Shown: positions 40,527 through 48,798 of the stretch, piece by piece | Numbering within the stretch: the stretch's first letter is position 1 | How the letters are laid out: the number at the start of each line of letters is the position of its first letter | Assembly: GCF_001424905.1 (NCBI RefSeq) | Contig: NZ_LMCU01000002.1 | Span: 310,001-374,000, forward strand | Reading direction: 5' to 3' | DNA: 64,000 nucleotides | Source: Leifsonia sp. Root112D2 | GTDB taxonomy: Bacteria; Actinomycetota; Actinomycetes; Actinomycetales; Microbacteriaceae | The notes under the pieces: generated by a model | Database searches by the model: none | What the model was told of the DNA's origin: nothing | Seen by the model: only the letters and a program-made list of their open reading frames with translations | Made by a program: the position numbers and the translations under genes

Positions 40527-41747
40527 TCAGCGCCCGAAACTGTCCTCGAGCAGGCGTGGACGAGCGACCACGAACCCGGCGAGCGCTGCAACGAGCGCGG
40601 TTCCGAGCAGCACCCAGAGCGGAAGAATCCAGCCGCCAGAGACCTGATGCAGCACTCCGACCGCAAGAGGTCCCAGTGCGCCCAGCGTGTACCCGATGCC
40701 CTGCGCAAAACCGCTCAGCGCAACCGCGCCTGCGTGAGTTCGCGTGCGCAGATTGATCAGAACGAGGCAGAGCGGAAACAGCAGTGGGCCGAGACCCGCA
40801 GAAGCGACCCACACCCACGTTGCCGTGCCCGGCAGGAAGATCAGCCCCAGATCGCCGATAAGGAAGGCGACGACGCCGACATAGACGAGCACACCGACGT
40901 TTTTCATGCGGGAGGCGAGAACCGGTATCAGCAGCCCAGACGGGATCCCCATACCGGCGAAGAGCGAGAGCAGCACGCCTGCCTGGCTCGCATCCGTGCC
41001 CGCCGTGTCGTGCAGGATCTCGGGGAGCCAGGCGAACATCGCGTAGGCGTTCACCGAGGAGATGCCGAAGACCACACCCAGCGACCAGCCCAGGGCGGTG
41101 TGCCAGACGCGCCCGAGGACACGTGGCTCCGCCTCCTCGATGAGTTCGCCCGCCGAGGCGGCATGGGGACTGCGCTTCAGGAGAATCGCCATCCACGGCA
41201 GCACGGCGATAACGGCAAGCGCAGCCCACATGCCCACCGAAAGGCGCCAGCCCGCCCCGTCGGCAACAGGAACGGCGACGAGCGGTGGCAGCAGCGTACT
41301 CAGAGACAGAACCGTCGCATATAGCGAGGTCATCAAGCCGATGCGGTCGGGAAAATACCGTTTGACCAGCGGCGGAAGCAGCACGTTGCCGACAGCCATG
41401 CCCGCGAACGCAATGACCGAGCCTGCCGTGAGAATCGCGAACGAACCGGATACCGCACGCAGCAGGTGACCGACGATGATCGCAAGCAGCGACAGCACCA
41501 CCACGAGTTCGAGACTCGCCCTCCGCGTGAACAACGGCGTGAGAATTCCGAAGAGCGCGAAGCAGACCGGAGGCAGCATGCCCAGCACGCCGACGGCGAG
41601 GCTGTCGAGCGGGATATCCGCCCGCACCTGGGAGAAGATTGGAGAGAGCGCCGCGACCGCCGTGCGCAGGTTGAATGCAACGAGCAGGATGCCGAGCAGC
41701 GCGAGCGTTCGACCGTGCCACAGGGGAAGGCTGCGAGGCTGTGGCAC
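40527..41747 (-). CDS. MFS transporter, CynX/NimT family
   Basis: A 406-residue, roughly 12-helix transporter. The segment LLVAFNLRTAVAALSPIFSQVRADIPLD and the late LVLINLRTRTHAGAVALSGFAQGIGYTLGALGPLAVG are hallmarks of the CynX/NimT group, whose members move cyanate, nitroimidazoles or other small anions. The second of two adjacent GTG codons is preferred as the start because a TAGGCT box then lies six bases upstream, matching the leaderless pattern here. It diverges from the maleylpyruvate-isomerase-fold gene across about 58 bp. Substrate unknown. Confidence 0.9.
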   Translation of the reverse strand: MPQPRSLPLWHGRTLALLGILLVAFNLRTAVAALSPIFSQVRADIPLDSLAVGVLGMLPPVCFALFGILTPLFTRRASLELVVVLSLLAIIVGHLLRAVSGSFAILTAGSVIAFAGMAVGNVLLPPLVKRYFPDRIGLMTSLYATVLSLSTLLPPLVAVPVADGAGWRLSVGMWAALAVIAVLPWMAILLKRSPHAASAGELIEEAEPRVLGRVWHTALGWSLGVVFGISSVNAYAMFAWLPEILHDTAGTDASQAGVLLSLFAGMGIPSGLLIPVLASRMKNVGVLVYVGVVAFLIGDLGLIFLPGTATWVWVASAGLGPLLFPLCLVLINLRTRTHAGAVALSGFAQGIGYTLGALGPLAVGVLHQVSGGWILPLWVLLGTALVAALAGFVVARPRLLEDSFGR

Positions 41748-41753
41748 CACCTC

Positions 41754-41759
41754 AGCCTA
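41754..41759 (-). promoter_or_regulatory. Leaderless -10 box of the CynX-type transporter gene
   Basis: TAGGCT on the minus strand, six bases before the second GTG, which decides the start. Confidence 0.45.
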
Positions 41760-41792
41760 CCGGCGCGACGGGCGGCCTCCTTGCACCGCACG

Positions 41793-41798
41793 TAGACT
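41793..41798 (+). promoter_or_regulatory. Leaderless -10 box of the maleylpyruvate-isomerase-fold gene
   Basis: TAGACT seven bases before the ATG. Confidence 0.5.
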
Positions 41799-41805
41799 CG
41801 TGCGC

Positions 41806-42474
41806 ATGGCCGAGTTTGCGAAATACCTGCCGCTGAGCCAGCGTCCGAGGGTCGATGAGACAGGCGTGAGTTCTCACTGGGACGCCGCCATCGGGGGCAT
41901 TCTTGTGCGCCTGGCCGGCATGCTCGAGGGGCTCACCCCCGAGCAATGGGAGTCACCCAGCCTGTGTGAAGGCTGGCGTGTGCGCGATGTCGCCGGGCAC
42001 CTGGTGTGGCGGGTCGGCAGCAGCACGGGCCAGATGCTCAAGACCGGCCTGCGCGAATATGTCGGCACGCACGTGAACCCGATGAGGGCGATGGATGTCT
42101 TGAGCCTGCGCGCGGCGGAGGCGAGCTATGCGACGCTCGTCGCACAACTGCGGCACATCGCCGCACTCAAGCTCGCGGGTACCGGTCGTCTGGGCCTGGG
42201 CGAGCTGACCGAGGTCGTTGTGCACGGATTCGACATGGCGCAGCCCCTGGGCATCGATCTGGCGATCGATGGCACCGTGACGGGTGCTGTCGCTCTCGGG
42301 CGCACCATGATCCTGCCGCTGGAGAAGAAGGAAGTGCTGCGCCGGCGCACTCTGGTGGCCACCGATGCCGACTGGAAGCTCGGCCGGGGCCCTGAAATCC
42401 ACGGCAGCGCCGAGGCCATAGTGCTCTTCCTGTTCGGCCGGGGGCCGCTGCCTGCTGCTTCGGTGGTTGAGTAA
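41806..42474 (+). CDS. DinB-like maleylpyruvate isomerase family protein
   Basis: A 222-residue protein of the actinobacterial DinB/maleylpyruvate isomerase N-terminal family. Metal ligands are recognisable: a histidine in VRDVAGHLVWRVG and another in TEVVVHGFDMAQPLG, which with an upstream Glu/Asp would hold one metal. Related proteins use mycothiol to modify electrophiles, which suits an actinobacterium. A TAGACT box lies seven bases before the ATG. The final codons and stop are within a half copy of the GGTTGAG repeat (SVVE, stop). It converges on ribF. The precise reaction is unknown. Confidence 0.85.
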   Translation: MAEFAKYLPLSQRPRVDETGVSSHWDAAIGGILVRLAGMLEGLTPEQWESPSLCEGWRVRDVAGHLVWRVGSSTGQMLKTGLREYVGTHVNPMRAMDVLSLRAAEASYATLVAQLRHIAALKLAGTGRLGLGELTEVVVHGFDMAQPLGIDLAIDGTVTGAVALGRTMILPLEKKEVLRRRTLVATDADWKLGRGPEIHGSAEAIVLFLFGRGPLPAASVVE

Positions 42475-42477
42475 CGA
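42462..42477 (+). repeat. Half copy of the GGTTGAG repeat at a gene end
   Basis: GGTGGTTGAGTAACGA matches the left arm of the palindrome near 18.1 kb but has no facing arm. It supplies the TAA stop of the preceding gene. Confidence 0.6.
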
Positions 42478-42481
42478 ATCG

Positions 42482-43411
42482 TCAGGCGAGGATGCGGCGG
42501 GCCCGGTCCACGTCGTCGGCGATCTGGGCGATGAGCGGGTCAATGCCGGAGAACGCCACCATTCCGCGGATGCGTTCGACGAATGAGATAGACACCCGGT
42601 GTCCATAGAGGTCGAGGTCGCGATCGAGAACGTACGCCTCGACCTGTCGCTGCGGCACCCCTTCGAACGTCGGATTGTTGCCGACCGAGATGGCTGCGGG
42701 ATATCTCTCTCCGGCGTCGGTGAGCCATCCGGCGTAGACCCCGTCGGCGGGAATCAGCCCCTCGGACTCGGGCGAGAGGTTGGCCGTGGGAAAACCCAGC
42801 TCCCGGCCGCGTTTGGCGCCGTGAACCACAACGCCGTGCACGGCCGGAATGTGGCCGAGCAGCCGCGCGGCGTGTGCGACGTCGCCCTCGGCGAGCAGCT
42901 GGCGAATCCAGGTGGATGACACGCGCCGCCCGTCTTCGGGGCGCACATCGTCGATGAGCTGTACGCGGAAACCGAGCTCAGCGCCGAGCGCGGTGAGCGT
43001 GTCGATGTTGCCCGCACCGCGCGAGCCGAAGCGGAAGTCGCTGCCGATGAGCACAACCTTCGCGTGCAGGGCATCGACCAGGATGCGCCGCACGAACTGC
43101 TCGGGCGTCTGCGAGGAGAACGCGCGGTCGAAAGCCAGCACCAGGCTGGCCTGCACGCCCGTACCCGCCAGCAGCTCGAGCTTCTGCTCGAGGCCGACCA
43201 GATCGGAAGGGCACTTGTCGGGAGCCAGCAGCCGCAGCGGATTGCGGTCGAAGGTGACGACCGCGGACTGCAGGCCCTCGGCATCCGCGACGCTCGTGAG
43301 CATGCCTATCACGGCGCGATGGCCCGTGTGTACCCCGTCGAACTTGCCAATGGTGACGGCGCTCGGCCCGAAATTCTCCGGAACGGCTGCAAGGCCGCGA
43401 AAGACCTTCAC
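42482..43411 (-). CDS. ribF: Bifunctional riboflavin kinase / FAD synthetase
   Basis: A 309-residue enzyme that makes FMN and FAD from riboflavin. The N-terminal adenylyltransferase has VTIGKFDGVHTGHRAVI with the GxFDGxHxGH nucleotide motif and a conserved SSTWIRQLL segment. The C-terminal kinase has GRELGFPTANL (the PTAN motif) and GVYAGW. Length is typical. The GTG start overlaps the stop of a small membrane-protein gene as GTGA. Upstream on the same strand are tetR, truB and two membrane proteins. truB-ribF pairing is common in actinobacteria; the flavin product would serve the several FMN and FAD enzymes in this window. Confidence 0.96.
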   Translation of the reverse strand: MKVFRGLAAVPENFGPSAVTIGKFDGVHTGHRAVIGMLTSVADAEGLQSAVVTFDRNPLRLLAPDKCPSDLVGLEQKLELLAGTGVQASLVLAFDRAFSSQTPEQFVRRILVDALHAKVVLIGSDFRFGSRGAGNIDTLTALGAELGFRVQLIDDVRPEDGRRVSSTWIRQLLAEGDVAHAARLLGHIPAVHGVVVHGAKRGRELGFPTANLSPESEGLIPADGVYAGWLTDAGERYPAAISVGNNPTFEGVPQRQVEAYVLDRDLDLYGHRVSISFVERIRGMVAFSGIDPLIAQIADDVDRARRILA

Positions 43412-43875
43412 GCTGTCTCCGCCGGACGGTGGCGGGCAAGCCAGAGCATGCCGAGAATCGGAAGAACGAGCGGAATGAACAGGTAGCCCATGCCGTAAAC
43501 CGACCACACGGTGGACTGGCGCCCGAACGGGTCGATGCTGCTCAAGCCCAGCGCCGCCGGCAGGAACAGGCTCAGCGAACCGACGATGAGAACGCCGCAC
43601 AGTTCGAAGCTGATGGTCGACCATGCCACGCGATACCAGCGAGCGCCCGGGGCGATGAGGGCGATGGTGGCCACGATGTACACGACCGCGGCGAGCGCCG
43701 AGAGAGTGAACGCCACCGGCGCTTCACCGAAGCGGTCGATGATCTGGAAGACGCTGCGCCCGGTGGCCGCCAAGGCAAGAATGCCGTAGACGACGATGAG
43801 CAGGCGGCCGACGCCGGAAACGCGGCGGCCGGCAGTCGGATGCGGTACGGAACTCGCCACGGGTTTCTCAGTCAT
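43408..43875 (-). CDS. Conserved four-helix membrane protein
   Basis: A 155-residue protein with a hydrophilic N-terminus of about 20 residues and four predicted helices, in outline LLIVVYGILALAATGRSVFQ, AFTLSALAAVVYIVATIALIA, FELCGVLIVGSLSLFLPA and GYLFIPLVLPILGMLWLA. Segments such as RVAWSTISFELCGVLIVG and DPFGRQSTVWSVYGMGYLFIPL look like those of uncharacterised actinobacterial membrane proteins found near truB and ribF. Its stop overlaps the ribF start, so they are translated together. No catalytic motif is visible. Function unknown. Confidence 0.82.
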   Translation of the reverse strand: MTEKPVASSVPHPTAGRRVSGVGRLLIVVYGILALAATGRSVFQIIDRFGEAPVAFTLSALAAVVYIVATIALIAPGARWYRVAWSTISFELCGVLIVGSLSLFLPAALGLSSIDPFGRQSTVWSVYGMGYLFIPLVLPILGMLWLARHRPAETA

Positions 43876-43908
43876 ATCGTGTCAATTATCGCAGGCCGTG
43901 AGGCAGCC

Positions 43909-44277
43909 TTATGCCCCCTGAACCAACCAGATGGCGTTCATGCGGTAGAGCATCACGGCAATCGCCAGGCACACCACTCCCAGGATGACCGTGCTCCAGC
44001 GGTTGCGTTCGAGCAGTGCCCAGAATCCGCCGGCGAATGGCAGGATCAGAGCGGAGATGAGGTAGATGTAGAACTCGGCCAGCGACCCGGTCGGCTCGTT
44101 GCCTGCGAACGGGGAGACGATGGCTACAACAAGCTGCGCTATCAGCAGCAGCTCGACGAGAGCCGTGGCGCCCATGGTGAGGTCGCCCGGTGCGCGACCG
44201 ATCAACCCGACGACGATACAGAGCACACCCGCGATCACGGCCACGACGATCTGCGCCGTGGTGAACCATTCGATCAC
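43909..44277 (-). CDS. Small four-helix membrane protein
   Basis: A 122-residue, almost entirely hydrophobic protein with four helices and the short loops GRAPGDLT, SPFAGNEPTGSLAEFY and LLERNRWS. The GTG start overlaps the truB stop (GTGA), and the next gene follows after 33 bases. It therefore lies inside the truB-ribF operon. It has no recognisable functional motif. The position between two housekeeping genes, as in other actinobacteria, suggests a general envelope role, but this is only inference. Confidence 0.8.
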   Translation of the reverse strand: MIEWFTTAQIVVAVIAGVLCIVVGLIGRAPGDLTMGATALVELLLIAQLVVAIVSPFAGNEPTGSLAEFYIYLISALILPFAGGFWALLERNRWSTVILGVVCLAIAVMLYRMNAIWLVQGA

Positions 44278-45242
44278 TCTTCGTCTGCTCCATTCGAGGG
44301 CGAACCCGCGACGATCTCGTCCGCGGGAAAGTTGGCCAGCACTCTGACCTGGCTCCCCCAGAACTCTACGAGACCGACGAGCCGGCCGTCCGGCGCAATC
44401 GCCGCGACCGGACCGCCGGGCAGCTGATCGAGCTGAGCATCGGGCAACTCCAGCCGCTTGCCGTGCCCCAAATCGATGGCCTGCTCCGTCGTCAAATCGT
44501 ATCGGGGGAACAGGGCGGATGCCGCGCTCGCCGGCGCCAGGAGGCGCGCCGCGACGTCCATGCCCTCGATCGAGGCGGCATCCGCCACCCGGAACGGACC
44601 GACGCGTGTGCGCCTCAGCGCGGTGAGGTGCCCGCCCACACCGAGCGCCGCGCCCAGGTCACGCGCGAGCGCGCGAATGTAGGTGCCCGAGGAACACTCG
44701 ACCCGCACCCGGAGATCGAGAGCGCAGACGCCATCGTCGAGGTTCACCGGGTCGGAGTCGAGCAGCTCGAAGCTCGTCACGGTGACGCTGCGGGCGGCAA
44801 GCACCACGTCCTCCCCGGCACGCACGCGTGCATACGCACGTTTTCCGTCGACCTTGATGGCGCTCACCGCGCTCGGAACCTGCTTGATGTGGCCGGTGAG
44901 CTCGGCGATTGCCGCCCGCACCGCGTCATCAGTGAGAGCACGGACACTCGCCGCAGGCGCCCAGACCAGCAATTCGCCCTCGGCGTCATCCGTGGAGGTG
45001 CCCGCACCAAGGCGGATCGTCGCCTCGTACTCCTTGTCGGCGCCCACGACGTATGTCAGCAGTCGGGTTGAGCTGCCGATGCCGAGCACGAGCAGGCCCG
45101 TGGCCATCGGGTCGAGCGTGCCCGCGTGGCCCACCTTGCGCGTGCCTGCCAGCCGACGCGTGCGCGCGACGGCGTCGTGGCTGGTCCAGCCCTGGGCCTT
45201 GTCGACGAGCAGGATGCCGCTGGCCGACGGCGTTTGATTCAC
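44274..45242 (-). CDS. truB: tRNA pseudouridine(55) synthase
   Basis: A 322-residue enzyme that converts uridine 55 of the tRNA T-loop to pseudouridine. The catalytic aspartate is in GHAGTLDPMATGLLVLG, with the conserved KEYEATIRLG strand, the tyrosine segment GKRAYARVRAGE and the later SSGTYIRALARDLG. A C-terminal PUA-like extension follows, as in actinobacterial TruB. The start is GTG, overlapping the stop of an upstream tetR gene, which is an unusual partner. In many actinobacteria truB follows rbfA directly; here they are separated by about 8 kb of accessory genes. Confidence 0.96.
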   Translation of the reverse strand: MNQTPSASGILLVDKAQGWTSHDAVARTRRLAGTRKVGHAGTLDPMATGLLVLGIGSSTRLLTYVVGADKEYEATIRLGAGTSTDDAEGELLVWAPAASVRALTDDAVRAAIAELTGHIKQVPSAVSAIKVDGKRAYARVRAGEDVVLAARSVTVTSFELLDSDPVNLDDGVCALDLRVRVECSSGTYIRALARDLGAALGVGGHLTALRRTRVGPFRVADAASIEGMDVAARLLAPASAASALFPRYDLTTEQAIDLGHGKRLELPDAQLDQLPGGPVAAIAPDGRLVGLVEFWGSQVRVLANFPADEIVAGSPSNGADEE

Positions 45243-45877
45243 GGGGTCTTTCCCGCCCGCGTCACGGCATCCAGCACGATGTCCAGCTTGCCGCGAAAGG
45301 TGCAGGCCATCAGCTCGGTCACGTAGTCGTCGGAGCCGTACTCATCAGTCATGCGCATGGCGATCAGGGTGTTGAACAGCATGCCGTGCGCCAGAAAGGA
45401 GACCACATCATCCGGCCCCATGCCGGCCTCGTCACGCAGAATGGAGTAGATCTCAAGGAATCCGTTGCGCGCGGCCGCGCCGATCACCGGGTCATGCCCC
45501 ATGATGAAGCCCTGCATGAGCGAAAGCAGGATGCCGCGATCGGCAATGAGATCGGCGTACGTCGCCCCGAAACGTGCCCTGCGGGCCTCGACGTTCTCGT
45601 TCGCGACGGCACTTGCGGCGATGGAGGCGCGAAAGGCCACAACCAGCTTCTCCAGGGCGCGCCCGAGCACCTCGACGAAGAGGTTCTCCTTGCTGCCGAA
45701 CATGCGCACGACGTACGGCTGGCTGATGCCCGCCTCCTGGGCTACCTGGTCGGTCGTGGCACCCGCATAGCCGCGTTCCCCGAAGACCCTCGACGCCGAC
45801 GCGAGAATCTGCTCGCGCCGCTCGGCCGCCGGAATACGCTCGGTACCGGGCGCCCGTTCTGAAATATTTTCGCTCAC
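45239..45877 (-). CDS. TetR-family transcriptional repressor
   Basis: A 212-residue TetR protein. The N-terminal helix-turn-helix is REQILASASRVFGERGYAGATTDQVAQEAGISQPYVVRMFGSKENLFVEVL, and the rest is a helical ligand domain. It diverges from the DHA2 exporter gene across 72 bp with a palindromic site, so it should repress the exporter and itself. A TAACCT box seven bases before the GTG start suggests leaderless transcription and overlaps the palindrome. Its stop overlaps truB (GTGA). Induction by a toxic substrate of the exporter would thus raise truB and ribF transcription too. Confidence 0.92.
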   Translation of the reverse strand: MSENISERAPGTERIPAAERREQILASASRVFGERGYAGATTDQVAQEAGISQPYVVRMFGSKENLFVEVLGRALEKLVVAFRASIAASAVANENVEARRARFGATYADLIADRGILLSLMQGFIMGHDPVIGAAARNGFLEIYSILRDEAGMGPDDVVSFLAHGMLFNTLIAMRMTDEYGSDDYVTELMACTFRGKLDIVLDAVTRAGKTP

Positions 45878-45884
45878 ACTTGAC

Positions 45885-45902
45885 AGGTTATCAGTCGATA
45901 AC
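45885..45902. promoter_or_regulatory. TetR operator and promoter between tetR and the exporter gene
   Basis: Palindrome GTTATC-AGTC-GATAAC (45887-45902) overlapping a minus-strand TAACCT -10 box (45885-45890) that ends seven bases before the tetR start. A weaker inverted pair ACTAA/TTAGT lies just to the right. The region is AT-rich compared with its surroundings. Confidence 0.6.
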
Positions 45903-45949
45903 TAATCTCAAGTTTAGTAATCATTCAATTACCACATTTGGGAGTAATC

Positions 45950-47383
45950 GTGCCTATCACCCGTCGCCGCATTCCGGTGTGGCTCGCCATCATCGCGGCA
46001 TCCCTGCCGATGTTCATGGCAACGCTCGACAATCTGGTCGTGACCAGTGCCCTCCCGGTGATCAGCCGCGATATCTCCGCGACAATCGAGCAGTTGCAGT
46101 GGGTGATCAACGCCTACGCACTGGCCTTCGCCGCCTTCATGCTCATGGCCGTGGCCCTTGGCGATCGCTTCGGCCGGCGCACCGTGTTTCTGATCGGCAT
46201 CGTGCTCTTCACCGGCGCGTCCGCGCTCAGTGCGCTCAGTTCCGAACCGTGGATGCTCATCGGCTCACGTGCGCTGCAGGGCGTGGGTGCCGCCGCACTG
46301 ATGCCGCTCTCCCTCACGCTGCTTGCCGGCTCGGTGAGCAAGCGGCTGCGTCCGGCCGCGATAGGCATCTGGGGCGGCATCTCGGGTCTCGGCGTAGCCG
46401 TCGGCCCGCTCATCGGCGGCGCGGTCGTCGAGGGCTGGAACTGGCAGGCCATCTTCTGGCTCAACGTGCCGATCGGCATCCTCGCCATTCCGCTCGCGCT
46501 GATAGCGCTGCCGAACAGCTTCGGCAACCGTGTACGCGCCGACGTGGTCGGAATGCTTCTTGCCGGCTTCGGCGTGCTCGGCCTGGTCTATGGCATCGTG
46601 CGCGGCAACGACGCAGGCTGGGACAGCACAGAGGTGCTCGCTTCGCTCATCGGCGGGGCGGCACTGCTGGCCGTCTTCATTTTCTGGGAACTGCGCACGA
46701 GTTCTCCCTTACTGCCGTTGCGACTGTTCCGCGACCGCAGCTTCACGGTGGCCAACCTCGTTGGAGTCGGCTTCAGCTTCGGCATCTTCGGCGCCGTCTT
46801 CATCCTGATCCAGTACCTGCAGATCGTGCAGGGGCACAGCCCTCTCGAGGCGGGAATCATGACCACGCCGTGGACGCTTGCACCCATGATCGTGGCGCCA
46901 CTGGCCGGCCTGCTCGCGCCCCGCATTGGCACCCGGCTGCCGATAGTCGTCGGACTGTCGCTGCTCGCCATCTCGATGGCGTGGCTTGCATTCGTCATGA
47001 CGGCCACCACCCCGTATGGCGAGTTGCTTCCGGCTTTCCTCATCGCCGGAATCGGAATGGGCCTGGTCTTCGCGCCGAGCGCAACGGCCGTGCTCGCAAA
47101 TATGGTGCCTGACGACCATGGAAAGGCATCCGGCGCCAACTCCACGCTGCGCGAGATCGGCACTGCGCTCGGCGTGGCGGTGCTCACGGCGGTCTTCACG
47201 GGCGCCGGTGGCACCCTGACTCCCACCGGTTACGTGGGTGCCGCCATCCCGGCCGTCTATGTCGGTGCGGCAGTACTGGCGCTCACCGCGGTCATCGCGC
47301 TCGCGATGCCGTCGGGCAAACGCCCTCGCGAGGTCGCGCCGTCTGTCGGCGAGGAACTGCACGAGCTGGCCGAAGCCCACTGA
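45950..47383 (+). CDS. DHA2-family MFS drug exporter
   Basis: A 477-residue transporter with about 14 helices, in the EmrB/QacA group. It starts ITRRRIPVWLAIIAASLPMFMATLDNLVVTSALPVI, which contains the LDxTVVNVALP-like motif D1 in the form LDNLVVTSALPVI, then GDRFGRRTV (motif A) and GPLIGGAVVEGWNWQAIFWLNVPIG (motif C and the WRWIFxxNVP segment). The GTG at 45950 is set by GGGAG five bases upstream. A strong hairpin follows the stop. It is divergent from, and probably controlled by, the TetR repressor, and should export a hydrophobic drug or detergent. Confidence 0.93.
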   Translation: MPITRRRIPVWLAIIAASLPMFMATLDNLVVTSALPVISRDISATIEQLQWVINAYALAFAAFMLMAVALGDRFGRRTVFLIGIVLFTGASALSALSSEPWMLIGSRALQGVGAAALMPLSLTLLAGSVSKRLRPAAIGIWGGISGLGVAVGPLIGGAVVEGWNWQAIFWLNVPIGILAIPLALIALPNSFGNRVRADVVGMLLAGFGVLGLVYGIVRGNDAGWDSTEVLASLIGGAALLAVFIFWELRTSSPLLPLRLFRDRSFTVANLVGVGFSFGIFGAVFILIQYLQIVQGHSPLEAGIMTTPWTLAPMIVAPLAGLLAPRIGTRLPIVVGLSLLAISMAWLAFVMTATTPYGELLPAFLIAGIGMGLVFAPSATAVLANMVPDDHGKASGANSTLREIGTALGVAVLTAVFTGAGGTLTPTGYVGAAIPAVYVGAAVLALTAVIALAMPSGKRPREVAPSVGEELHELAEAH

Positions 47384-47399
47384 TCACACGAGTAAAGCT

Positions 47400-47433
47400 G
47401 ACCCGCACGACCGTTATGGCGCTCGTGCGGGTC
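47400..47433 (+). terminator. Hairpin terminator after the DHA2 exporter
   Basis: Perfect 11-bp stem GACCCGCACGA / TCGTGCGGGTC with a 12-base loop, 16 bases after the stop. There is no long T-run. Confidence 0.65.
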
Positions 47434-47556
47434 TGCGCGTCACACGACGTTTCCGCGCCGTGGAAAGTCTGTTGAGCTCGATTCTGCGCATTGCGACCAT
47501 TGCAGAATTGGTGCTGGCCGCGTTCGGTTCGCGGACGCTCCAGAACTCAGGGAGCC

Positions 47557-47994
47557 ATGGTGAACAGTCCGATGTCAGCGACCGAGAACGCGCCAGTGCG
47601 CCAGCTCATCATCATCGGATCCGGCCCGGCCGGCTACACGGCCGACGGTCGCGAGACGGCGCTGGATGTCTCAGGCGTATTTGTCGCAATCGGCGCCGAC
47701 CCCCGCACCCACCTCGTGCACGGTCAGCTCGATCTCACGCCCGAGGGCACCATCGCCGTCCAAGGACGCAGCTCGCGAACGAACATCGCCGGGGTCTTTG
47801 CCGCCGGGGATGTCGTGGACCATAGCTATAAGCAGGCGGTGACGGCAGCTGCGTCGGGCACGGTCGCCGCACTCGATGCCGAGCACTACCTGGCGAGCCT
47901 GCCCGCAGAACTCATCGAACGCGCATCCGCAACCGCCGTCGGCACATCCGGCTTCTGCCAAGCGGAAGAGTGTTTTCAGCTACCCTGTCATTAG
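47557..47994 (+). pseudogene. trxB: Thioredoxin reductase with large in-frame internal deletion
   Basis: The 145-residue product begins like thioredoxin reductase (VRQLIIIGSGPAGYTA, the FAD dinucleotide motif) and then jumps directly to the C-terminal part (DGRETALDVSGVFVAIGADPRTHLVHGQLDL, then NIAGVFAAGDVVDHSYKQAVTAAASG, the FAD-domain end motif). About 180-200 residues are missing, covering the NADPH-binding domain and the CxxC redox centre. The join is near base 47641 and keeps the frame. Start is ATG 47557 or GTG 47560, with AGGGAG just upstream. The C-terminal tail after LASLPAEL is unusual. It cannot work as a reductase; a residual FAD-binding miniprotein is conceivable. Confidence 0.85.
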
Positions 47995-48045
47995 GATGAG
48001 CTGGCATCACCTGTTCGGAATCTCACCAACCGCAAAGGATGCACG

Positions 48046-48798
48046 ATGATCGACAAGTTCAGAGCTGAACTGACGGAAGCACTCGAGGTTGTATGGTCCG
48101 GCGCGTCGATCGCCGTCGGTGGCTTCGGCAGCTCCGGGCGGCCTGATGCGCTGATCAACACCCTCTGCGAGCTCGACCTGCACGACCTGCACGTGATAGT
48201 CAACAACGTCGGGCACGACTTCACCGGGGTCTCGCGCCTTGTCATGGAGGGCAGAGTGCGCCGCGTCACCGCGTCGTTCCCGATCCTTCCGGAGTTCTAC
48301 GAGGCGTATTTCGCCGGCAAGGTCGAGCTGGAGTTGATACCGCAGGGAACTCTCGCCGAGCGCCTGCGCGCCGGAGGAGCCGGCATCGCGGCCTTCTTCA
48401 CGCCATCGGGAGCGGGAACGATGCTGTCTGACGGAACGTTCCCGCTGGCATACCGCGACGGCGTGGCAGCAACGTATATTCCGGAGAAGGAATGTCGCGA
48501 AATCAACGGGCGCCTGCACGTGCTGGAGTACGGCATCGCCGCGGACTTCGGGCTCGTCAAGGCTCAGAAGGCCGACCGCAAGGGAAATCTGCGCTTCCAT
48601 CTCACGGCACGCAATTTCAACCCGGTTGCGGGGATGTCCGGACGCACAACCTTCGCGGAGGTCGAGCAACTCGTCGAAGCGGGCCAGATAGCACCCGACG
48701 ACGTGCATCTGGCCGGAGTATTCGTGGACCATATCGTCATGACCGGCCCGCCGGTGCCGGCTACGTTCGACTACCGGGAAAGAGAGAGCATCGCGTGA
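48046..48798 (+). CDS. CoA-transferase subunit A (3-oxoacid type)
   Basis: A 250-residue alpha subunit of a family I CoA-transferase, which moves CoA from succinyl-CoA or acetyl-CoA to a 3-oxo acid. Features are the N-terminal GASIAVGGFGSSGRPDALINTLCE, the VNNVGHDFTGVSRLVMEGRV stretch, and PSGAGTMLSDGTFP. These resemble acetoacetate/3-oxoadipate CoA-transferase A subunits, but the usual nucleotide loop GGFGxxGxP is kept in slightly altered form. AAAGGA precedes the ATG at six bases. The stop overlaps the B subunit start (GTGA). With the amidohydrolase that follows it makes a three-gene catabolic operon. Confidence 0.9.
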   Translation: MIDKFRAELTEALEVVWSGASIAVGGFGSSGRPDALINTLCELDLHDLHVIVNNVGHDFTGVSRLVMEGRVRRVTASFPILPEFYEAYFAGKVELELIPQGTLAERLRAGGAGIAAFFTPSGAGTMLSDGTFPLAYRDGVAATYIPEKECREINGRLHVLEYGIAADFGLVKAQKADRKGNLRFHLTARNFNPVAGMSGRTTFAEVEQLVEAGQIAPDDVHLAGVFVDHIVMTGPPVPATFDYRERESIA

